From positions 217,001 to 281,000 of the forward strand of contig CM061251.1 in the NCBI GenBank assembly GCA_022605425.2: a DNA stretch of 64,000 nt. The letters run 5' to 3'. The translations under genes were made by a program, and so were the position numbers. Positions within the stretch are counted from its first letter, which is position 1; each line of letters starts with the position of its first letter. Of this stretch, positions 43,071-54,804 are shown one piece after another. Origin of the DNA: Hamiltosporidium tvaerminnensis (Eukaryota; Microsporidia; Dubosqiidae). A model generated the notes under the pieces. The model made no database searches. It was not told where the DNA came from and saw only the letters and a list, made by a program, of their open reading frames with translations.

Positions 43071-43086
43071 TAAAATAGTTTTTAAA
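43071..43086. repeat. 16-bp target site duplication of the LINE, right copy
   Basis: Exact match to 41550-41565 and continuous with the remainder of the interrupted 70-bp repeat. Confidence 0.8.
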
Positions 43087-43194
43087 AATATAAAATTTAT
43101 TTTAATTTGATTAATTTAATATTTAAAGAATTATTTTATATTGAAGAATATTCTAAGTATTTTTTTTATTTAAAAGTATTTCATCTTTTTTAAA

Positions 43195-43890
43195 CAGATA
43201 CAAGTGTTATATTGTTTTCATAACATTAAAGCGATTCCAGGTTCAACATAAATTACTGTTTCTTAACACTTCATCACTATTCCTTAGACATTAAAATTAT
43301 TGAAATTTTAATCTAAAAGGTGTGTAAAACCAATTATTGGGCAAGATAGTTACCTAGAGTTCGTTAATGTCTGTTGCCTATGTTTAATCTTAGAAAAAAA
43401 CACACCCTGGGCCCCAAAAGACAAGCAAAACATTTTTACCCTACACTTTACAAACATAATAAACTTACAGCTAATATATATCTCAGTGAACTACATTGGT
43501 CTCCGCAGACAGTACAATGACAAACCAAAAGGTATAACCCACTACCTAACTTTCCTGGGTTTAATGATTTCTATTTTTGCATCTCCAAGACACCAAGTCT
43601 TCTACCTTGAGTAGCAGAGATATGTAATCATAAATGCATTTGTATGTTACTTCCAATTTCAGACAAAATTCCAAATCTAATTCATAAAAAACAACAAAAT
43701 AGATTTGTAAAAACGCTAATGATTTCGTAGATCACCTCTTCCTCAAAAACTTTCATGAAAATCTCAAACTGTAGTGTGTTTTTATTCCCACCAAAAATCC
43801 AAAAAATGATCCTAACACCCATTTTACATACTCATTGCTAAGCAGATAGTTTCTATTATGGTTATTCTCTCTTCGCATCTCAAGAATATA
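43195..43890 (-). repeat. 0.7-kb dispersed repeat, copy F
   Basis: On the minus strand it starts GAGAGAATAACCATAATAGA and ends ATGTTATGAAAACAATATAA plus CACTTGTATCTG. Large parts align to copies A and D. Confidence 0.65.
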
Positions 43891-44089
43891 AAATCTGATT
43901 AGAAATGAAATATTTTTTTCCAAAAATATTACATTAAACTGTTTAAAGAACATAAAAGCCAAAAGAAATAATTTTCTTTATGTATTGATCATTTTACATC
44001 ATCAATAATATAAAATACAAAAGAAAGATTATTTATCAGTATATAAAATGAATTTTAGGTTTTATTCCTTTAATTTTTATCTTTATTAT

Positions 44090-45420
44090 TCATATACGGG
44101 TTTGAAGACGAAGTCATAAAGAAGAAATTATAAGAAGCTCAATATTTTAACTTATGTAATAAAATCGAAAACTGAAAACTACATTCAAAGTTATATAATG
44201 CTAAAAATAATGAGCGGTAAGTTCAAATGAATCCTCAAGATGGTTAAGAAAAGGAAGTATGAGACTACGCAATAAAAGAATTTCAGCTATATCTAGAATA
44301 GAAATATATTCTGGGGGTGCAGAAAGTGTGTGTCACAACTGTAATATATTTGAAAAAATTGTAGGCTAATTTGAAACTCGTTCCTCCCCATATGGGGCAT
44401 AATTGGCTGGAGTATTTTCGTCTTGTTGTAATAGAGCGATTATAAGGAACTGGTCTACCAGGTTGGGGTTGGGCATGAGCGAGCAACCCTCTTTTAAAAC
44501 AAGCTTTTTTTGAAACCCTAAAAAGTAAACAAAGCCACTGGAAAAAGACCAGTGGGCAGTATTACTGAGGGCGGCCAAGGCTCTTGCAAGGCTGAAGTGC
44601 CAATTATAATAAAAAAAAATTTAGAAACTCGATGTTAAAAAATTCTTGATCATAGCTATGCAGCACGACATAATGAGGTGGTATTATGCATCCAATTTAT
44701 CTTACTAAATATATAAAATTTCAAGTCTTCAAAACGAATTAGAAGCCACACAGTTCAGGAAATTTTTGATAACGAATATGCAGAGATAAGACTGGACATC
44801 AGAAAGAAACCAATGTCAAGGTTTGGAATAATAGATCCGATGTATACATTTTAGATAAGATAAAAAACAATATAATCCGCATTGAAGTAAGAATTACTTC
44901 ATAGAATTTCTTCAAATAACTGAAAGCGAAAAACCTAGGGAGTATGACTTACGAGCCAATATGTTAGGTCCTATTTATAAATGTATTGTATGATAATTCT
45001 TTATCTGGTGGCTTAGGACTGTGTTGTGGCAAAATACCATATGATGTATCTTAAAATATTACAAATACCCATGAATGTAGAGGCATACATTCAGTCGATA
45101 GTACTCAAGAAGATAGTCGAAACAGTATCTTTAGATCGACGAAAATGGCTCGAGTCCGGATCAATGGCGAAGAGGGTTAGGAGAGAGCATCATTAAGTGT
45201 TATAGAGGGACCTGAAATCCATGAACAACCCACATCCCGAAATTATAGCAGGTAGACAACTGGGAAGATGGTGTTAGAACAGAAAGTACAAAAAATACTT
45301 TCCCTCATTATTTAAGATGGCCTAACCATAGTAAAAGACCCGAAAAAAACCATAAATAAAGAGTCTGATTAAGAAGAAGAGAAAAAAACTAGATAAATGC
45401 TGCAAAAAAATATGTAAAAT
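44090..45420 (+). mobile_element. decayed LINE copy (relic 3), split by a SINE-like insertion
   Basis: TTATAAGAAGCTCAATATTT, CATTCAAAGTTATATAATGC, the finger region GTGTGTGTCACAACTG and, past the insertion, CGACATAATGAGGTGGT and ATGAATGTAGAGGCATACAT all match the coding strand of 41608-42930. Stops and indels show it is dead. Removing 44381-44631 restores alignment to the intact copies without a gap. Confidence 0.75.
44381..44623 (+). mobile_element. 243-bp SINE-like insertion
   Basis: A relatively GC-rich block inside LINE relic 3, flanked by GAAACTCG (44373-44380 and 44624-44631). It ends in an A-rich tail (AATAAAAAAAAATTTA), which sets its orientation as plus. The 5' end contains CCCATATGGG. 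A perfect hairpin, CCACTGG-AAAAAGA-CCAGTGG, lies at 44535-44555. No convincing A and B boxes are seen, so a tRNA origin is not shown. A 70-codon frame on the minus strand (44578-44366) crosses it and is probably meaningless. Confidence 0.65.
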
Positions 45421-45469
45421 AGATAAATTTTTTGGTTTAATAAAATTTATCAAGTAAAAATTGGTGGTT

Positions 45470-45705
45470 TCAATGTATTTTTTTATTTCTTTTTAATTTA
45501 TGTAAAAAACTTTGGGTTTAAAATGTCTCATTACATTCAAATTCTCTAATTTATTGCAAAAAAAATAGTTTGCCGACAAACAGTCTTTTTTGCAAAAAAA
45601 AGCATAAATACAATTTTTCTAGACTTAATCCGATTTAGCACATTTGATATCTGTTGGATTTTACTTTTGGTCAGATTAAAATTCAACAGGGGGAATAGAA
45701 TGGGG
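45470..45705 (+). repeat. hairpin-bearing short repeat, copy 3
   Basis: Shares TTCTCTAATTTATTGC, GCATAAATAC, CCGATTTAGCACA and the hairpin TGTTGGATTTTA...TTAAAATTCAACA with the blocks at 4960-5060 and 23880-24110. It ends about 90 bases before the LRR gene start. Confidence 0.5.
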
Positions 45706-45782
45706 CGGGGAGTCAAAATAAAAGACTACATTAAATAAATATTTTTTTGTTCATATAATAAATAATTCAAATGAAAAAAGTT

Positions 45783-45786
45783 CCCC
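45783..45786 (+). promoter_or_regulatory. CCCC signal of the LRR gene
   Basis: TTCCCCTATAAAATG: the run lies six bases before the ATG at 45793 and supports that start. Confidence 0.55.
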
Positions 45787-45792
45787 TATAAA

Positions 45793-48389
45793 ATGTTTTG
45801 CAGAAAAAATTTATTTGCTTTCGATGATCTAAGTATGAATCCAAAATCCAAAAATATATATAGAATACATAGAAGTTTTGGAAACTTCAATCAAAGCGTT
45901 AGATATCTTATAGTTATCTTGGCGATTTTTGGGTTTTTGGAAGTGATAGATTGTGTTCGCATTATTGTTAGTTTTGATACTTTGAAACGTCAAAATTGTT
46001 TAATGGTGGATTCTACCAATAGTTTTAATCCTACAAACATAAATAATTCCAAAGAAAGCTTTCAAGCTGAATCATTTATTAGTCCACATAATCGATGTTC
46101 ATCTTCTGCGACTCCAAACTGCTCCTCCGAAGATATACAACATAAAGAATATGATTCAAACAAAAGAAGAAGGTTAGATGATGCAAATAAAACCGAGAAC
46201 ACCCACTGCCATTTTACAGGACAAACTTCGCATACAACCAATGATGTTTGTACTGGAGGTGTTATCAATCAAAATAGTCCAGCGATATTTTCATTTTGGA
46301 ACCGTAATACGATAGAAAATGCCATAAAATTTCCAGGAGATATCCAAATAGTTTTACCATTGGAACCAATTAATATTGTCAGATTTGATTACTCGGAAAA
46401 TTATATGATTCGCTCTATGTATCTCGATGAATTTAACAATGTTAAAACCAGCAAAAAAGAAATCAACATTCAAGATATAACAAATAGCAATATCGATAGT
46501 TCTTTGTTCGAAGAATGTATCTATGTTTTACGCTATGGTTGGAATTGCAATTTTCTCGGTATAAAGAAAGAAAACTTCTTAAATTTAATTTCGCTTATTT
46601 ATGATCTTAAGTGTTATTCGAATTCTGATGCATTATTAACATTGTATAAAAGCTTACTCACCTATATTTTTGTTTATTTAGAAAACAGATCTTTCAATGA
46701 CACATTCGATTTAACTAAAGATGACTTTATAACTCATAAAAAACATTTTCTACCATTTATTTATGTACTATATGATTCAATCAAAGTAACCTATGATTTA
46801 GATAATAAAGAACTTACATTTATTGAGAAGAAAAATGTAAAAAAAGAAATTTCAATCCAATACCATGATGTCGATGAAATTATAATTCGAATTACACCTC
46901 GGGCACTAGAGTTGATTGATCAAGAAAGGCACACAAATAAATCAACGATATTGAATTGTATAATAAGCGTATATAAAACAAAAGGAATAAAAATATCTAG
47001 CGATAATTCATTTTTTTACGAATCTAAAAATTCTGATTCTGTACGTACTTCGGCCATAAATAAATTACAGATCGAAAATATGAATACAAGTTTTATTTTT
47101 TTATTTAATAGTATGAAATTTATAAAGAGAAGAGAAGTAATATCTATCGAATTTGAACGAATAGTAGTTTCAAAAATAGATATGTTTTTTTGGGACGTTT
47201 AATAAACCTAAAAACATTAACTTTGGTGCAATGTACTTTTAAGAATTTTAAAGCCTTTTACCGTGCAGTTTCGTCTAAATTCCCTGAATTACAAAATTTA
47301 CGGTTTGTTGGGTTAAATTTGCTGACTGGCTGCTTAAATAATTTATGTTACATGAAAATTGAGATTTTGGAGCTTTTGTTTTGTAATTTTACTGTTGATT
47401 TACGTAGTTTTAAACCACGAGAACTGATAAAATTAAAAAAATTCAAGATGAACTATACTTCTATAAAATTTAGGATTATTGAATCGATGATGTTAAGTAA
47501 AACATTAGAAGTTCTAAGCTTGAAAGGAGTAGCCTTTACTAATTATAAATACCCAGAATGTTTCGAGAACTGGCAAAAATACTTTCGCTCTTTAGATCTA
47601 TCTTATTGTAAATTATGTTACACTTCACTAAAATTCTTTTCGGAAAATATCAAAGCCAAAAAATTGTATTTAAACTATTTTCAAATTGAAAGCCAGATTG
47701 TGAATATTTTGAATCAAAAATCTTTACATATAAGTACAAGAAAATTAAGTTTATGTGGTAATCGCATAGATTCTAAATTGTTTTATATCATAACACACTT
47801 TGAAGTTCTCGAATATTTGAATTTATCTTCTTTAAAAGAAAATTCTTATAATTTTTATATGTCTGAGCATAAGTTTTATAGTAAATTAGTTGATTTGAAT
47901 TTATCTGGGAATAAAATTAAAGAAATTTCATTTGGTTTTGCCAAGCAGCTTGATCGACTTGTTGGACTAAATTTATTTAATTGCAATCTTAAACCTGGAT
48001 CTTTAAGTGATTTTTGTCTGGGATTTATGAATAATTCACTTAAAAGAATAAACTTAGCTGGAAACGTTCTTCATTTATCTGATATTATTCAGATAGGATT
48101 GCTTATAAATCTTGAAAATTTTGTTCTTTCATTAGATAATAAGGTGTTTTCAGAATTTATTGAGAAATACAGTGCTTTAAGTTTTCAAAATTTAGAAACA
48201 CTAATATTGATTTTAACAAATCTTGATGACGCTATTATAAATTTTATTATATCGCAACCTTCATTAAAGAGTATTGAATTACGAAACTGCACAATAAGAG
48301 ATAAACATCAAATAGACTGTAAACTAACTCCAGATGGTTTTAAAAGACGCATATCTGAGGATTCTGAAATCACGATAATTGATACATAA
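45793..48389 (+). CDS. leucine-rich repeat protein, interrupted by a -1 frameshift
   Basis: The first frame (45793-47202, 469 aa) has a hydrophobic anchor or internal signal at about residues 36-58 (VRYLIVILAIFGFLEVIDCV) and a long Asn/Ser-rich spacer. It then becomes structured and stops at WDV. The second frame (to 48389) is a run of about 15 LRRs such as LINLKTLTLVQCTF, LEVLSLKGVAF, LVDLNLSGNKI and LKRINLAGNVL. It lacks an early ATG. Shifting back one base in the T7 run at 47185-47191 joins them directly into an LRR (FFLGRLINLKTL). The protein would be about 865 aa. LRR proteins with N-terminal signals form expanded families in several microsporidia. Confidence 0.8.
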
Positions 48390-49839
48390 ATCTACTTCGA
48401 AAAGTTAAAAAGCATGTTGCTACCTCCTACTTTATTAAATTGTATTATTTCTTTTCCTTTTTATATTAACGCATAAATGTACCCTTTATTATCGCCGTTG
48501 ATTGATTTCAGATCCAAACGCAATAAGTTAATTCTTAAAAAAGATTTTTCAATGTATAAAATATATTTGTGGTCCAGGCAACAAAAACTGTTACAGCCTT
48601 GTAATTTCATTACTTAAAATTTTTTAGAGCTTCACAAACATGAAAAAACATTCTCTAATCACCATTATACCGATATTATCTAATTTAAACAAAAAATGGC
48701 AAATTAAAACATATTGAGCGTTATAATAAGCATTCATTATGTTATTTTCTGGCTATTAAGTCTTTGGAAATGAACTTTATTTTACATTTATTAAAAAAGT
48801 AGATTTAGCATCTTAAACTTCATTTTCTAAGCCAAATCTTTTTTATCTTTTCAATTGGAAATTTATACCTCTTCAATGCCTATTGCTCAGAATTTCTTAT
48901 GTCGTTCATATCTTACTCTTTAGTTCCTCTTGAGAAATTTTACAATAAAATTGCGGCTCTTTTTTAATCATATATTTCTCTTTTTTTGTTTTTTTTACGT
49001 TTAATTTCTCAGAGAATCACCTTAACTCGGCGTTTTATGTTTAGTCTGTTCACTTACCACCTATTCTTATTCCCTTCCGTATTCTTTCTGGTTAAAAATA
49101 TTTCGTGTATAGCGTTTTCTTCGTCTGAAAAAATATTCATTTAAAAGATATATCGTATTAGTTAATATGTTTATTGTATGATTTCCTTGTCATTCTTATT
49201 CCAAATCTTTTAATTTAATTAGGATAAAATTAGACGAGACTACTCAAGCAATAAATGTTTTATACAATTATTATAGGGATAAAAGTCTATTGCATAGAAG
49301 AAAGGCAAAAAAACACCAAGCTTGTCCGTCAATTGTTTCTGTAACTGTAAAAATTCATAGATAAAAACACTGATAATTGATCTAAATTACTTTTTTTAAA
49401 CATAAAAACTGCAGAAAAATAGAAAAACAAAAAAATAGAAAAATAGAAAAAAACATTTTATTGTTTATTCTTGCCACATAAAATACCACAATCAATAAAT
49501 ATTTACTAAAAATTAGAGCAATTTTTTTTTGGATAAATTAAATGTTTAAAGTGTTTCATTTTCAGTTTTACTCGCTATAATAGTTGTGTAAGATTTATGA
49601 ACAATTTAAAGAGTCCTAATTATGTTTAGAAAACTAGTACTGGTGTCTTATTTTTTTCAAACAAATTAAACATTTCGAGGCTAGTCGTCGTCATTGGGGC
49701 ATTACCAAATCATATAATAGACATTTTTATATAAAGGGCATCCCCTTCGCGCGTTGCGGCGATCGCAGAAGAAAATTTATACAATTTCAGAGTTAAATTT
49801 ATAAATTTTAACTGTTTTTTTCATTTATTCGAGGGAATG
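48390..49839 (-). repeat. non-coding part of a possible Helitron copy
   Basis: No gene is visible. Blocks near 48755 and 49670-49730 match 25245 and 26150-26210. On the minus strand this lies 3' of the helicase relic, where a Helitron's non-coding end would be. GCGCGTTGCGGCGATCGC at 49749 is an unusual GC-rich island. Element ends are not identified. Confidence 0.35.
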
Positions 49840-50980
49840 TGGATATATAATTTTCCTTGTTTCTTTGTCTGGTATGTATATGAATAAATCGGATGGTTTT
49901 CTCCCACCCTGACGTAGCCACATAGAGTTGATCATGTTCGAAGCCCAAAATTGACAAATCTATTTCGTCCACTTGCAGAGATTATCCTTGTGCTTAGATT
50001 ATTGTCATCGCAAAAACGAGTCGCATGGGAAACTGTAAACGTTTAAATAGAAACGAAATTTCTGTCGGAACTATTCAAATGCGTGGTAACAGTAAATATT
50101 CCTCTTTATATTTACCATTCAAAATAGTGGCTATAATGCCATTCTTCATAGGTTTTTTTTATCGAAAGTCTCGTACCATTACAAAGTTTTGATGAATTGT
50201 GCTTTCGAACAAGAATTTAGGCATTCCAATTTTCCATATTAAAACTTGTGGTGGAAAACCCGCTAAATCAGGCGGTCTTAAAAATTCTTTTGGGTTATTT
50301 ACAATCTCTTCTGATCTACCACGATATCTATGAAATTATGTGTTGTAACTTCGTCTGGTATCAGATTTCGAATTTTTAAATTAATGAAATTCACATCATT
50401 GTTTAGATCAGCTTTTATAGCATTTGCAGCGAGCCACCGATGATTTTTTTTATTTAGTGTAATATTTGGGAATACTTTTTAGGTCAATTCATTTTACGTT
50501 GGTATAATGCTACAAAATTTTCTGGAAATTTGAAAATTGTGTAAATTTGTCATATCCTAAATTCCTATTCCCGATTATAAGTAAAAGTTTTCAAAACTTT
50601 CGGCGGTTTCATCATTTATTATTTGAACACGCAAATTGGTCTTCAAAATCAATCTATTTACATTTCACAATAAGATGAATTCTTTGAGACACTGTTAAGT
50701 TCATCAGTTGGTGCTGAAAGTGGAATAACTTACAAAGTTTGACGAGAATAACCATGAAATAAAATTGTTGCACTCCTAAGGATTCGTATTTTCTCAAAAA
50801 TCTTGCAGTGTAGATCAAACACCTCAAATGCAATTACTTTTTATAAGACATTTTAAATTTTCATTCAATAGGTTTACATGTTTGAGGAACTTTACACTTT
50901 GCAGAATTTTTATTTTTATTACATCTCGGCATCTCACCTATTTATAAATTAATTTGTAATTTTAAGGCTTAACCTGATGC
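49840..50980 (-). mobile_element. Helitron relic with Pif1-like helicase C-terminus
   Basis: Minus-strand translation, with stops and shifts, gives the final third of a RepHel helicase in correct order: FDLHCKIFEKIRI and RQTL, IPLSAPTDELN (about 50750-50700), LKTNLRVQIINDETAESFEN, ALAANAIKADLNNDVNFINL (about 50430), PPDLAGFPPQ, ATILNGKYKEEYLLLPRI, FKRLQFPMRLVFAMTI with AQG (about 50046-49975) and FEHDQLYVATS (about 49935). The last two correspond to Pif1 motifs V and VI regions of Helitrons. It is clearly inactive; the Rep endonuclease part was not found. Confidence 0.75.
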
Positions 50981-51009
50981 TTGGCCTCCATTTATAAGTG
51001 TTTTTACAT

Positions 51010-51360
51010 TTGTAGAAAAAGTAAATAACACCCTGTTTCATATTTCCTCTTATATCAACACCTTTAACATACAACAATTGATATAAACAACAAGTTAGCC
51101 GAATATAAATTTAATAAAACTCATTAGACTACCGTTAAACATTAGCACCCTTTAACATACTACCTTATTTAGTAACATTTTTTAATTTCACCCACTCTTA
51201 TTAACAGCTTTAGTAAAAAATCCCATATTAATCCTTTAGTTGATATAACTTTATAATGAAAACTATACCCTTTATAAAAATTTGCACCTTTTTAGAAAAA
51301 TAAAACCCTATATTTAGAGTCTTTAACACACACACTTACTTTTATTATATAGATAGAATA
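51010..51360 (-). repeat. repeat paired with 38780-39060
   Basis: Its reverse complement shares GTGTGTGTTAAAGAC, AAAGGGTATAGTTTTCATTA and TATGGGATTTTTTAC with the other block, over about 300 bases of moderate similarity. It lies on the 5' side of the Helitron relic and may be part of it. Confidence 0.5.
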
Positions 51361-51599
51361 GGGATAATTAACATATTCCGACACAAAATTTTTGATTGCT
51401 ATAATTCTCTTTTCTTTCGTATTAATACATTTTGCCTTTTATTTCTTAAAATTTTCTATACTAAATTTTCATGGCTTTAGTTTTACTTACATACTACATA
51501 TTTCAGTCCTCTTTTGCTTCTAAGTGTCGAAAATGCACAAATAGAAGATTTTCATTTTTTTCTTTTAATCTGTCGAACTCGGGCTTATAGGAGGATCGG

Positions 51600-51715
51600 C
51601 CCCTAGATCCGGTGTGGTTTATATCACACCAAAATGGCAAAAATATTTTCATACCAATTATACCCACCCATTGCTAAATAGATAGTTTGTATGTGGTTAT
51701 CTTCACTCCCTCGTT
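51600..51715 (-). repeat. 0.7-kb dispersed repeat, copy G (5' fragment)
   Basis: Only the first 110 bases of the family are present: on the minus strand GAGGGAGTGAAGATAACCAC...CAATGGGTGGG...GTGTGATATAAACCACACC. Confidence 0.55.
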
Positions 51716-51939
51716 TTTAATTTTACTTTTTCAATTCTATTTCTTGTTTTCACTTCTTAAATTTTATTTTTTACGTAAAAACAAGAAACATTTAAATCTC
51801 TAAAAAAAATAACACAATTCCTTTTATATGATTAATTTCTAAAACCGATAAATTCAAGCTTCATACCTAACGCTATTCTTTTTAAATTTTTAAAGCTATT
51901 TATAAAAACGATAATGGCTTCAACTTTTGTTTGGACTTT

Positions 51940-53540
51940 CGATGAAGACCGGAGATAAATAATTCAACATTTTTACCCTTAAATAACGAATTTAAATCAA
52001 TAAATGGAAATATGATAAACTATATAGGATTTTAAATGGCTTATTTGAAGAAGTACAAGGCAACCATATATCAAGAGGTAAAAGACTTTGGCATAGTAGA
52101 TAAAATGCAGAAAAATTAATTTCTGCAATAAATAACATTCGAATCGATAAGCAATTATCAGATAGGAGTAGTTCGACTTGAAGCGATGACTTCTTTAAAA
52201 TAGATAGTAGAATGCGTGCAGTGTTGGAAAAATAAGATGCATCTTCGCCTATGATGTAAAGAGCGTTTTTACCTTCCTAGAACAGAACTCGTAAGAGGCA
52301 TAGAAAGTCTTGAGCTGTGAAGCGAACATATTCCTCTGTAACTCTTGGATTGGCCGGAAAAATGTAAATAAATATCTGCTAAACGAGCTGCAATCCTAAA
52401 GGCGAGGGATACTAATAAAACATTCCTTGCACTAATAAAAAGCTTCTTAAAAGTGAGAATGGATGAAAATAAGAAGCTATAAGAAGAGTGTAGGACATAC
52501 TCAACCTGCAAAACTATATAACGAAATAGAAAAACGTAAGCTTCACTCAAAGCTATATAATACAAGAAAAATAGCATTTATGTGTCGGTGACTCTTCTAG
52601 ATAGCTAAAGAAATGGAATATCAAGCCACATTGTTAAGCAATGTTCTGTTTTATCCAGAATAGAAATGTATTTCGGGTTGAGATAGGATCTGTTAAACCT
52701 CCAACAAATATAGTAAATCGGTTGAACATAAAGTAAATCGATATGAGAAAATGCTCAGGCATGACTACACCAGAAAGTGTAATGAAGTGGTTAGATTTCT
52801 ACACTTAATTATCTTAATAGATATAAGTTTAAATCTTAAAAAGGATGTGAAGCCACGCACTGCAAGAAATTCTTATAAAGAAGTATGAGGAAATAAGAGT
52901 ATATACCAGGATAAAAACTGATGACAATATTCAGAATAACAGACTCGAAATATATATTTTAGATAAAAGAAAATAGAAGATAATACTTATTGAAGTAGGA
53001 ATTACATTCCAAGATATTTTCAAATGGTTGAAACTGGAAAACTAAGGAATTATGACCTGTTAGCCAATGAACTGGATCTTATTTATAGGTTTGTGTTGAT
53101 ATAATTCCTTATGTTATGATCTGGGAAGGATTGCCAGAAAACACCACCAAGTCATGCCTTAAAAGATTGCAAATACCCATAAATCTAGAGACATAAATTC
53201 GGACAATAGTACTTAAGAAAACCGTCGAGGCGATTTTCTTTGATCGACGAAGAGTATTTGAGTCGGGACAAAATACAGAAGAAAGTTGGAAAAAAGCGAA
53301 AATGGGTGTTATTTAAGATGCTGAAATGCACAAAAACAACACACTATTTAAAGCAAGTTGATAACGAGGAGGATGGTGTTAAAACAAATATATAAAAATT
53401 ACTTTACTCCCTATTGTTTTAGAAAACGTAACCACAGTAAACAAAACGACCCAACCATAAATATAAACAAAGAGTCGAATTTAGAGGAAGATAATGAAGT
53501 GGTTAAAGTAGTGGAAGAAATCATTTAAAAGAGAGGTAAC
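51940..53540 (+). mobile_element. decayed LINE copy (relic 4)
   Basis: The longest relic. It starts within the end of the RT region (GGCTTATTTGAAGAAGTACA matches the SSFEEVQ segment) and continues to the acidic tail. GATGTAAAGAGCGTTTTTAC, TTCACTCAAAGCTATATAAT and GGATAAAAACTGATGACAAT align well to 41608-42930. Numerous stops. A 102-codon minus-strand frame at 52577-52269 is a shadow. Confidence 0.75.
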
Positions 53541-54459
53541 TGTTAGCCCAAATTTCAACTAAACGAAACTTTTGTATCTCTAACATATATTTTTCGATTC
53601 ATTTTCTCCTGTAAATTCTTATTTTCTTTATAAATAACAATAGACATCAAATAAAAATAAGTTAGACTTTTTCAATTATAAAATATCCTTAAAACTCACA
53701 AATATATATTTTAAGTTCTTCGTTTGATTTTCTAAAATAGCCAAAAACAAAACAATTTAAGCATTGCTTCTTCTTTATTCCCAATTTTATTATCTAAATA
53801 ATCTTTTATATAAAAGAACATTTTAATAGTGTTTTAATGTATATTTTAATAATTTTACTATTACTAATACCACTTATAATCTAAAGTATAATATAACTCA
53901 TACATTATGTTTAAATAATTTTAACAAACTATTTTTTCCAATAAAAGAGTTTTTAACAAAAAATAAGTATCTTCAACAATTATAACATAAGATACAATAT
54001 CAAATAGAATAAAAAATATACTTACAAGTATAAATCATACCGCTTAAGTACATATAAAAATTAAGAATACACTAATATTTATATAACCTCTTTAAATATA
54101 CATTTCTCTAATTAAAACATAAAAGAAGTACTCTCTTTAAATTAAATATTAAACACCACTAAAAATATAAAAAAATTTTATTTAATAACTCATTAAATAT
54201 TTTCCATTATTTCTATACTCTTATACTTCTATACATCTATCAACAGCATTATACTTCTATTCATTTATTAAAACATTATACTTCTATTCATTTATTAAAA
54301 ATATTATACTTCTATACTCTTATTCTCTTTTCATTGTCTATTAATAAAACATATTATTATCTTCTAAATAGAAACCACCTTAGATATAAAAACAAATAAA
54401 ATTGTCTTTTACAAAAATCCAAACATTGTACTATATCCATATCCTTTATTAAATCTGTA
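53541..54459. other. gene-free AT-rich stretch
   Basis: Simple repeats of TATACTTCTAT(A/T)C near 54200-54330; otherwise nothing recognisable. Confidence 0.45.
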
Positions 54460-54680
54460 TTTGTTCCTAAAATCCAAACTTATTTCCTAATTTCGTATTA
54501 TTACTAAATCCATATACTTTACTAAATCCATATACTTTACTAAATTCCAAAAATATTGCTAAATCCATATACTTTACTAAATTCATATTCTTTACCAAAT
54601 TCATATTCTTTACCAAATTCATATTCTTTACTAAATCCATATACTTTACCAAATTCCAAACATATTACTAAACCCAATCA
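54460..54680. repeat. 18-bp imperfect array upstream of UFD2
   Basis: Units of TAAATCCATATACTTTAC and TAAATTCATATTCTTTAC recur about ten times, ending 120 bases before the UFD2 start. The 61-codon minus-strand frame across it is a by-product of the repeat. Confidence 0.8.
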
Positions 54681-54789
54681 TTTTTACAAACTCTAAATTA
54701 TCCCAAAATCCAACCCCTACTACCAATTCCAATTCTTCTACAATTTAATATTTTGTAAAAAACCATTTTTTTATTTCAAATAACCACCA

Positions 54790-54794
54790 CCCCC
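54790..54794 (+). promoter_or_regulatory. CCCCC signal of UFD2
   Basis: CACCCCCATAAAAAAAAATG places a C5 run ten bases before the ATG at 54805. Confidence 0.6.
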
Positions 54795-54804
54795 ATAAAA
54801 AAAA

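Noticed and set aside
44366-44578. 70-codon minus-strand frame in the SINE-like insertion, with a fairly normal amino acid mix.
   Set aside because: It crosses the insertion boundary into LINE relic sequence on the antisense strand, so it cannot be an ancestral gene.
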